This document shows positions 1-6,518 of a DNA stretch of 6,518 nucleotides, one piece after another. Below the pieces are notes generated by a model. It had not been told where the DNA came from. It saw nothing but the letters and a program-made list of their open reading frames with translations, and did no database searches. The translations under genes were made by a program, and so were the position numbers. The DNA is from a bacterium (GTDB lineage: Bacteria; Hydrogenedentota; Hydrogenedentia; Hydrogenedentiales; SLHB01). The stretch's first letter is position 1. The number at the start of each line of letters is the position of its first letter. Where the stretch lies: the NCBI GenBank assembly GCA_024231375.1, contig JAAEQP010000835.1:1-6518 (forward strand), read 5' to 3'.

Positions 1-553
1 ACATGGCGCCGCCGATGGCTATCTTGGGGTCGTAGAACGATTTGGCGTCCTTGGCCCATCCTGGATACGGACCGCCGTGGGCGAACCGTACGCGAATCAT
101 GAACGGCTTGCCGAGGGCCTTCCTTCGCAACAACTCCTTGCATTGCATGGGACCTGTGAACAACCGGTGCGTGAACCCGATCATGAGCTTCTTACGGGCC
201 TTGCTGGCCGCCGCGGTCATGCGGTCGGCTTCTTTCAACGTAGCCGCCATGGGCTTCTCGCAAAGCACGTGGCAGCCCGCTCTGAGAGCCGCGATGGTGC
301 ATTCGGCGTGATATTTGTTCGGCGTACAAACGCTGACCACGTCGGGCTGCTCGGTCTTGAGCATTTCCTTGTAGTCTTTGTATCCCCGAAGTCCCGGGAA
401 GAGTTGCGTCACTTCCTTGTGCCGCTTGGCGACCGGGTCGGCAAACGCGGCCAGATCGGCCGCTTTGCTCTTCGCGTATCCGGGCATGTGGCAGCCTTGG
501 GCAATCGCGCCTCCGCCAATGACCGCGACCTTCAGTTTCTTCGCTCGTGCCAT
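1..553 (-). CDS. Gfo/Idh/MocA family oxidoreductase, N-terminal part (runs off the window)
   Basis: This is a putative NAD(P)-dependent sugar or cyclitol dehydrogenase; the exact substrate cannot be told. Reading the minus strand from the ATG at 553 gives an open frame of 184 codons with no stop before the window edge, so only the Rossmann domain and the start of the second domain are seen. It begins MARAKKLKVAVIGGGAIAQG, with the dinucleotide-binding glycine motif GGGAIA at residues 13-18. Further family marks are CTPNKYHAE at 76-84, the cofactor and catalytic EKP at 99-101, GFTHR at 126-130, and the beginning of an F...GGAM segment at 173-184. There is no signal peptide or Tat motif, so it is probably cytoplasmic. 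The start is supported by a strong Shine-Dalgarno (GGGGAGGT on the minus strand, 559-566) and a promoter-like pair further upstream. It is transcribed away from the GH3 unit. Family assignment is firm. Confidence 0.92.
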   Translation of the reverse strand, partial: MARAKKLKVAVIGGGAIAQGCHMPGYAKSKAADLAAFADPVAKRHKEVTQLFPGLRGYKDYKEMLKTEQPDVVSVCTPNKYHAECTIAALRAGCHVLCEKPMAATLKEADRMTAAASKARKKLMIGFTHRLFTGPMQCKELLRRKALGKPFMIRVRFAHGGPYPGWAKDAKSFYDPKIAIGGAM

Positions 554-590
554 GACGCACCTCCCCGTGTTATTCGTAGAGCTTCCGGTC

Positions 591-619
591 AGTCTACAAG
601 GCATCCAGGAAGGGGTCAA
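591..619 (-). promoter_or_regulatory. Putative sigma70-type promoter for the oxidoreductase gene
   Basis: On the minus strand, TTGACC (614-619) is followed by a 17-bp spacer and TAGACT (591-596). The -35 matches the consensus at 5 of 6 positions and the -10 at 4 of 6, with ideal spacing. Transcription would start near 584, giving a leader of about 30 nt that includes the GGGGAGGT ribosome-binding site. Seen by eye only; promoters of non-model bacteria may differ. Confidence 0.5.
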
Positions 620-640
620 CCGGAGGGAGAAGGCACTAAG

Positions 641-754
641 TCGGCTGTCAGCGGTCGGCTGTCAGCTTTCAGCCAAACCGGACAGATCGGACGGATCAGT
701 CGGATGCTGATAGCTGATAGCTGATAGCTGATGGCTGATAGCTGACCGCTGATC
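641..754. repeat. Opposed heptad repeats forming a long imperfect inverted repeat
   Basis: The right arm is seven tandem 7-bp units at 706-754: four exact GCTGATA (706, 713, 720, 734) plus GCTGATG (727), GCTGACC (741) and GCTGATC (748). The left arm, 641-675, is five heptads of the reverse-complement type (TCGGCTG, TCAGCGG, TCGGCTG, TCAGCTT, TCAGCCA), including TCGGCTGTCAGC twice with a 14-bp period. Bases 648-673 can pair with 727-752: I count 22 Watson-Crick pairs, 3 G-T/G-U pairs and 1 mismatch, including a perfect 9-bp end (TCAGCGGTC / GACCGCTGA). The 53-nt loop carries the remaining GCTGATA copies. It lies between two divergent promoters, so it could be a regulatory site, a transcript-leader structure or a dispersed intergenic repeat; the sequence does not decide. 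Confidence 0.85.
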
Positions 755-768
755 GCCCTCCGGCTTCC

Positions 769-797
769 TTGACCGCACGTGCGCAAGACCATACTAT
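769..797 (+). promoter_or_regulatory. Putative sigma70-type promoter for the membrane protein/GH3 unit
   Basis: TTGACC (769-774), a 17-bp spacer, then TACTAT (792-797). The predicted start is near 804, leaving a leader of about 40 nt before the ATG at 844. The spacer contains a perfect 10-bp palindrome, CGCACGTGCG (774-783), which could be an operator for a repressor because it sits between the -35 and -10 elements. The -35 is 5/6 and the -10 is 4/6 to the E. coli consensus. Confidence 0.5.
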
Positions 798-843
798 GTG
801 TGGACCCCGCGCGGTTGCGGGGGCAACGAACTGGGGGGAGACC

Positions 844-1779
844 ATGAAAAAGGGATGCCTGGGTGCATTGGCCGTGGTGCTGATTCTAGCGACCGCGGCG
901 GTGTTGATGATTAACGCGTGGCTGGGCGCGTTCCCGGCGGCGCGCCGCGTGCCGGTTGCGGAGTTTCTGACCGACCAGTCGGTCGCCGCCGTGTCGGTAG
1001 ACACACAGAATCCGGTCTGGTTGCGGGTCATGGACGATCAACTGGCCGATGCGGGCGCTCTGGGCTGGCTGATGGGGGTCGCCATGCCCCACGAATACGG
1101 GGCCATCGTGGACGTGAACGCGGCGGAAGCGACGAGCCAAACCACCATGGTCATCAGTACGCGCCGGTTCGGTCCGCTACTGAAGCGCATGCTGATTGAC
1201 GAGGATCCGCTCAGCTCAGGCGTGTCAGAGGGCAAGGACGGCGCCATTCTGCTGAAGACCAACGAAGCCATCACGCCCGAGACGTTGGCACTGGCTGGTG
1301 AACGCTGGGCCCAGGCTGCCCCCGATGAACTGAAATTCGAGGGAGGGCACTTCCTTGAGGCGGTAGTCGGCAACAGCAGTGGGCAGGCGTTTCTGGGGCT
1401 GGAAGGGCTCCTTCTCGCGCTGTCTACGAAGGAAGACACCGACGAGTTCGAGAAGCAGCAGATCTTCGATGCCGACCAGTTGTCGGGACTCTTCTACCGC
1501 GTTCGGTCGGGGCGGGTGACGGGCGACTTCACGGAAGAGGGCGACCTCACGCTCAGCCTGCTTGCCGAATGCCCCGACGCCGTGGCCGCGGAAACGATCC
1601 ATTTCGCGTTGCTGACGGTCCGGGACGCGCTGTTCCGCCAAGCGATTGAGCAGGGACTGGTCATCGAGGGCGAGCCGGTCGTGGACGGTTCGACTGTCAA
1701 AGGCGACTTCACGGTAACGGGTATCCAGGACGCGGTGGCCATGGCCTTGGCCGCGCAAGGAATGGGAGGCACGCCATGA
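844..1779 (+). CDS. Membrane-anchored protein of unknown function, translationally coupled to the GH3 enzyme
   Basis: I do not recognise this 311-residue protein. It starts MKKGCLGALAVVLILATAAV: two lysines and then a hydrophobic stretch to about residue 27. This looks like an N-terminal membrane anchor or uncleaved signal, with the remaining ~280 residues outside the cytoplasm. Cys5 lies before the hydrophobic core, so it is not a lipobox. The exported part is acidic, mixed alpha/beta in appearance, and has no cysteine pairs or catalytic motif I can name. It may be a binding or inhibitor-like protein rather than an enzyme, but that is a guess. The ATG at 844 is chosen because GGGGGGAG (833-840) lies directly upstream; the in-frame TTG at 769 is the promoter -35 element. 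Its TGA overlaps the next gene's ATG as ATGA (1776-1779), so the two are almost certainly one operon and probably function together at the envelope. Confidence 0.85.
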   Translation: MKKGCLGALAVVLILATAAVLMINAWLGAFPAARRVPVAEFLTDQSVAAVSVDTQNPVWLRVMDDQLADAGALGWLMGVAMPHEYGAIVDVNAAEATSQTTMVISTRRFGPLLKRMLIDEDPLSSGVSEGKDGAILLKTNEAITPETLALAGERWAQAAPDELKFEGGHFLEAVVGNSSGQAFLGLEGLLLALSTKEDTDEFEKQQIFDADQLSGLFYRVRSGRVTGDFTEEGDLTLSLLAECPDAVAAETIHFALLTVRDALFRQAIEQGLVIEGEPVVDGSTVKGDFTVTGIQDAVAMALAAQGMGGTP

Positions 1780-3500
1780 CCAGGACAATGCGTATCGCGA
1801 TGGCGGTGACGCTCTGCGTCATCTGCACCGGGGCATGGGGTGCGTCCGAGACCGACGTGGATGCCCTGTTGTCCAAGCTCACGCTGAGGCAGAAGGTCGG
1901 CCAGATGATGTTCATCGGGTTCGAAGGGCGGCGCATGTCGCCGGAGATGGCCGAACTCGTCGAGGAGCGCTGCTTGGGCGGGTTCTTCGTACAGATTCTG
2001 TCGAACTACAATTTTCCTGACGAATGCGCGCGGGTGGTGAACGGCATCCAGGACTGCGCGATCGCCAGCGATCACGGCATCCCGCTGTTCATCGCGGCGG
2101 ACCAGGAAGGCGGCATTGCCGCGCCGATTCACTACGTCATGGGCGCGACCGGTACGCCGGGCAACATGGCGCTGGGCGCGTCGGGCCGCGAGGAAGACGC
2201 GTACGCGGCGTACCACGCCATGGGCGTCGATATGCGGGCGTGCGGCGTAACGGTGAACTACGCGCCGGCCATCGACGTGCTGACAAGCTTCAAGAACCCG
2301 GACTACACGGTGCGGTCGTTCGGGTCGGACATGGCGCGCAACGGCGTGTTGGCGCGAGGCGCGGTGCGCGGGCTCCAGGACGCGGGTGTCGTCGCGTGCG
2401 CGAAGCATTTTCCGGGACTGGCGTACTTCGACGGAGACACGCACCGGGAATCCCCGGTGTTGACGCTGTCCGAAGCGGAACTGATGGAAGGCGACATGGC
2501 CCATTTCCGCGGCGCCATCGAAGGCGGCACCGACATGATCATGACGGTCCACGCCGTCTTTGACGCGTGGGACCCGGGCACGCCCGCAACGCTCTCGCAT
2601 CGAATCATGACGGGCTTGCTGCGCGACGAATTGGGATTCGAAGGCATCCTCTTGACGGACTCGATGGGCATGGGCGGCGTGACGAAAGACTTCGGCCGCG
2701 CGGAGGCCACTGTTCTGTCCGTCGAGGCCGGGTGCGACATGGTGCTGCAGGTGTCCCGGGATGTGGATGAATTGGGCGAACGCATCGACGCGTTGGTGAA
2801 GGCCGTCGAAGAAGGGCGCCTGACGGAGGGCCAGATCGACACGTGCGTGCGCCGCGTTCTAGAGGCGAAGGTGAAGTACGGACTCTTCGACAATCCCAAG
2901 GCCGATGTGGACAAGGTGTACGAGACCATGCGCCGCCCGGACCTCGTGGAGGGGAACCGGCGCGCCGCGTTGAACGGCTGTGTCCTGGTACGAGACGATG
3001 CGGGGATGTTGCCGCTGCCCACGACGGGCAAGCGCATCGCCGTGGTGTGCGCGCCGTCGGCCATTACGCGGGCCGGGAAAGGCGAAGCCATGCCGGTAGG
3101 CCCGACCATGGGCAGTTTCGTGCGCGGCGTGGCGCCGGACGTGGTCGAGATCCGCGTGGACACCGTGCCTACGGAAGCGGAATCCGCGTACGCGCTGGAG
3201 AAAGCCGCCGAGGCTGACATCGTCATCGGGTACGCGTTGCTGGCGCATCAGTCGCCGGAGCAGGTGACGTTCATCAAGAAGCTCATCGCCTTGGGCAAGC
3301 CGACGGTCATCGTGGGAATGGGTATGCCGACGAACCTGGCCCTGTTCCCCGAATGCACAACATTCCTCGCGGCGAACAGTCCGGCACCGGTGTCAACCGA
3401 AGCGGCGGTGCAGGTCTTGTTCGGGTTCCGCGAGGCGGGGGGTACCCTCCCGATGGCCATTGGGGACCTCTATCCCATCGGGTATGCGATGGGGCGGTGA
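1776..3500 (+). CDS. Exported glycoside hydrolase family 3 enzyme, NagZ (beta-N-acetylhexosaminidase)-like, two-domain
   Basis: 574 residues. The family removes terminal beta-linked sugars, typically N-acetylglucosamine in NagZ, by double displacement. An N-terminal signal peptide (hydrophobic to about residue 20, probable cut near AWG|A at 22/23) indicates export. The barrel domain (about 30-370) carries DQEGG (109-113), NYAPAIDV (161-168), RSFG (180-183), KHFPG (210-214), the NagZ-type acid/base loop D221-T222-H223, and the nucleophile Asp295 in LLTDSMGM. The second alpha/beta domain (about 375-574) resembles the GH3 C-terminal domain and ends in GGTLPMAI plus a YPIGY tail, as in Bacillus two-domain NagZ rather than single-domain E. 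coli NagZ. The dyad places it with NagZ and away from ordinary beta-glucosidases. Odd point: the Arg eight residues after the DQEGG Asp (E. coli NagZ Arg70) is Pro117. The start has GGGAGG at 1764-1769 and overlaps the upstream stop. The GH3 call is firm; the exact substrate is not. Confidence 0.9.
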   Translation: MTRTMRIAMAVTLCVICTGAWGASETDVDALLSKLTLRQKVGQMMFIGFEGRRMSPEMAELVEERCLGGFFVQILSNYNFPDECARVVNGIQDCAIASDHGIPLFIAADQEGGIAAPIHYVMGATGTPGNMALGASGREEDAYAAYHAMGVDMRACGVTVNYAPAIDVLTSFKNPDYTVRSFGSDMARNGVLARGAVRGLQDAGVVACAKHFPGLAYFDGDTHRESPVLTLSEAELMEGDMAHFRGAIEGGTDMIMTVHAVFDAWDPGTPATLSHRIMTGLLRDELGFEGILLTDSMGMGGVTKDFGRAEATVLSVEAGCDMVLQVSRDVDELGERIDALVKAVEEGRLTEGQIDTCVRRVLEAKVKYGLFDNPKADVDKVYETMRRPDLVEGNRRAALNGCVLVRDDAGMLPLPTTGKRIAVVCAPSAITRAGKGEAMPVGPTMGSFVRGVAPDVVEIRVDTVPTEAESAYALEKAAEADIVIGYALLAHQSPEQVTFIKKLIALGKPTVIVGMGMPTNLALFPECTTFLAANSPAPVSTEAAVQVLFGFREAGGTLPMAIGDLYPIGYAMGR

Positions 3501-3515
3501 GGGGATAGCGAGGAC

Positions 3516-3535
3516 GGTCGACGCGTAGGTCGACC
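3516..3535. repeat. Inverted repeat GGTCGAC-N6-GTCGACC after the GH3 gene
   Basis: GGTCGAC (3516-3522) and GTCGACC (3529-3535) are exact inverted arms around GCGTAG, starting 15 bases after the stop codon. An alternative fold pairs GTAGG (3526-3530... register G3525/T3526) with CCTAC downstream (3536-3540 area). It may be a transcript 3'-end stabiliser or a dispersed extragenic palindrome. The lack of a T-tract argues against a classical terminator. Confidence 0.6.
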
Positions 3536-3546
3536 CTACCCCGGAA

Positions 3547-3556
3547 GGGACAGTCC
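3547..3556. repeat. GGGACAGTCC element, upstream copy
   Basis: A near-palindromic 10-mer (GGGAC-A-GTCC). The same 10-mer recurs at 6482-6491, where the palindrome is complete (GGGACAGTCCC). The two copies bracket the clpB transcription unit. It may be part of a dispersed extragenic palindrome family. Confidence 0.45.
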
Positions 3557-3688
3557 GGAGACTTCGGTCGCGGGAAGATGGTGCGTGCTCGCCCCGCCTT
3601 TAGCGGGCCTCGACACACCCTACGGAATCCGGGATGTTTGTCGGTGGTCTCTCCACGTTTCAGAATGGAACGGACGGCATCTCGCAAT

Positions 3689-3711
3689 GGGACAGCCGCA
3701 CCCGGCTGCCC
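3689..3711. repeat. Bulged hairpin/dyad upstream of the sigma54-type promoter
   Basis: CAGCCG (3693-3698) pairs with CGGCTG (3703-3708) across the loop CACC. Beyond a single unpaired A at 3692, GGG (3689-3691) pairs with CCC (3709-3711), giving nine pairs in all. Its centre lies about 70 bp before the predicted clpB transcription start, so it could be an activator-binding dyad for a sigma54 enhancer-binding protein. It could equally be an RNA structure in read-through transcript from the GH3 gene. Confidence 0.45.
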
Positions 3712-3743
3712 CTCGTAAGTCCTTATCTCTCAATGCCTGCTGA

Positions 3744-3760
3744 TTGGCACCCGAGTTGCA
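3744..3760 (+). promoter_or_regulatory. Sigma54 (RpoN)-type -24/-12 promoter for clpB
   Basis: The sequence TTGGCACCCGAGTTGCA fits the sigma54 consensus YTGGCACG-N4-TTGCW with one difference (C in place of the G after TGGCAC). The invariant GG (3746-3747) and GC (3758-3759) are separated by exactly 10 bp, as the family requires. Transcription would start near 3771, giving a leader of about 37 nt containing the AAAGGAGG ribosome-binding site. Such a promoter needs RpoN and an ATP-dependent enhancer-binding activator, neither of which is encoded here. I found no comparably good sigma70 pair in this spacer; TTGTCG-N17-CAGAAT (3638-3666) is weak. Confidence 0.6.
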
Positions 3761-3788
3761 CCTCTTTTCGTGACCCTACCCATGCACG

Positions 3789-3796
3789 AAAGGAGG
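3789..3796 (+). promoter_or_regulatory. Strong ribosome-binding site that fixes the clpB start
   Basis: AAAGGAGG lies 11 nt before the ATG at 3808 and is complementary to the 16S rRNA 3' end. It picks 3808 over the in-frame upstream ATG at 3634, which has no such site and would put the sigma54 motif inside the coding region. Confidence 0.85.
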
Positions 3797-3807
3797 CTGT
3801 ACGTACT

Positions 3808-6408
<2,601 letters not shown>

Positions 6409-6423
6409 AGGATGGATGCCATG

Positions 6424-6465
6424 GGAAGCCGGCCCGTTCCGTGGGGAACGGGCCGGTTGTCTTCC
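6424..6465 (+). terminator. Rho-independent terminator of clpB
   Basis: A perfect 12-bp GC-rich stem, CCGGCCCGTTCC (6429-6440) with GGAACGGGCCGG (6445-6456), closes a GTGG loop and begins 20 bases after the stop codon. It is followed by TTGTCTTCC, a moderately T-rich tail. A lower stem GGAAG (6424-6428) / CTTCC (6461-6465) can also pair if TTGT bulges out. The tail is weaker than the E. coli ideal, but the stem is strong. Confidence 0.85.
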
Positions 6466-6481
6466 ATTCATTTCAGGAATG

Positions 6482-6492
6482 GGGACAGTCCC
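6482..6492. repeat. Palindrome GGGACAGTCCC, downstream copy
   Basis: An 11-bp palindrome around a central A. GTCCC (6488-6492) can also pair with GGGAC (6503-6507) downstream, so two alternative hairpins share one arm. The 10-bp core is also found at 3547-3556. The remaining bases to 6518 hold nothing else I can identify; no gene start is visible. Confidence 0.5.
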
Positions 6493-6518
6493 GTCTCACT
6501 CGGGGACTCGCTCGCTTG

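Larger units (their letters stand above)
554..843. other. Divergent intergenic region (290 bp) with two promoters and a repeat block
   Basis: This gene-free stretch separates two divergently transcribed genes, so a terminator is not expected here. Reading outward from the centre it holds a heptad-repeat/inverted-repeat block (641-754), a minus-strand sigma70-like promoter (591-619), a plus-strand sigma70-like promoter (769-797), and the ribosome-binding sites of the flanking genes (559-566 minus, 833-840 plus). Frames open across it have no start with a ribosome-binding site and give low-complexity translations, so I call no gene here. Confidence 0.8.
3501..3807. other. Structured intergenic region between the GH3 gene and clpB
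   Basis: This 307-bp gene-free stretch must hold the end of the GH3 transcript and the clpB promoter. It contains an inverted repeat at 3516-3535; a GGGACAGTCC element at 3547-3556 nested in a CCGGA(N8)TCCGG hairpin (3541-3558); a 5-bp hairpin CCCGC-CTTTA-GCGGG at 3593-3607; a 9-bp bulged hairpin at 3689-3711; and a sigma54-type promoter at 3744-3760. None of the hairpins is followed by a T-run, so no standard intrinsic terminator for the GH3 unit is seen. No CIRCE element (TTAGCACTC...GAGTGCTAA) is present. Confidence 0.75.

Noticed and set aside
192..560. Closed minus-strand reading frame of 122 codons overlapping the oxidoreductase
   Set aside because: Its translation is Arg/Gly/His-rich and matches nothing. 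The neighbouring frame from 553 carries the full set of Gfo/Idh/MocA motifs and stays open to the window edge.
641..754. CRISPR-like or terminator reading of the repeat block
   Set aside because: The 7-bp units are contiguous with no spacers, so this is not CRISPR. Both flanking genes begin here, so there is no transcript to terminate.
769..843. Earlier TTG (769) or ATG (796) start for the unknown membrane protein
   Set aside because: The TTG is the -35 hexamer and the ATG overlaps the predicted -10/start region. Only 844 has a ribosome-binding site and gives a normal Lys-Lys plus hydrophobic N-terminus.
1494..2600. Long minus-strand reading frame (368 codons) across the membrane protein and GH3 genes
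   Set aside because: It is a GC-rich antisense shadow, very rich in Arg, His and Val, with no domain or ribosome-binding site. The plus-strand genes are clear.
3638..3666. Sigma70-like pair TTGTCG-N17-CAGAAT upstream of clpB
   Set aside because: Each hexamer matches only 4 of 6 and lies about 140 bp from the start codon. It cannot be excluded as a weak extra promoter, but it is much poorer than the sigma54 motif.
3634..3807. 58-codon in-frame extension of clpB starting at ATG 3634
   Set aside because: There is no ribosome-binding site at 3634, the extra residues do not resemble a ClpB N-terminus, the family start MRLDKLT is at 3808 behind AAAGGAGG, and the extension would cover the promoter motif.

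Overview
This is a GC-rich, tightly coded bacterial window with four protein genes, two intergenic regions rich in secondary structure, and no RNA genes, CRISPR or transposase. The gene set (a Gfo/Idh/MocA oxidoreductase, an exported two-domain GH3/NagZ-type enzyme and a ClpB disaggregase) and the heptad and palindromic spacer repeats suggest a Gram-negative environmental bacterium, perhaps of the Planctomycetota/Hydrogenedentota/Verrucomicrobiota type. That placement is a low-confidence guess from style, not from a marker.

Layout: (1) 1-553, minus strand, the first 184 codons of a Gfo/Idh/MocA oxidoreductase that runs off the left edge. (2) 554-843, a divergent spacer. It has a sigma70-like promoter facing each way, and between them sits a block of 7-bp repeats arranged as two opposed arms that can fold into a long imperfect hairpin. 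(3) 844-3500, plus strand, a two-gene unit: a membrane-anchored protein of unknown function whose stop overlaps (ATGA) the start of an exported GH3 beta-N-acetylhexosaminidase-like enzyme. (4) 3501-3807, a 307-bp spacer with several dyads and a near-perfect sigma54 (-24/-12) promoter motif about 50 bp before clpB. (5) 3808-6408, plus strand, a complete clpB. (6) 6409-6518, a strong intrinsic terminator followed by a palindromic GGGACAGTCCC element whose 10-bp core also occurs upstream of clpB.

How the parts relate: the unknown membrane protein and the GH3 enzyme are probably co-translated and act at the cell envelope, plausibly on amino-sugar polymers such as peptidoglycan fragments or chitin. 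ClpB is a separate stress-response transcription unit. The oxidoreductase is divergently transcribed and may share control with the GH3 unit through the central repeat block.

I see no clear new multi-gene system. The most notable points are the sigma54-type promoter before clpB, the heptad-repeat hairpin in the divergent spacer, and a sugar-binding Arg replaced by Pro in the GH3 enzyme.
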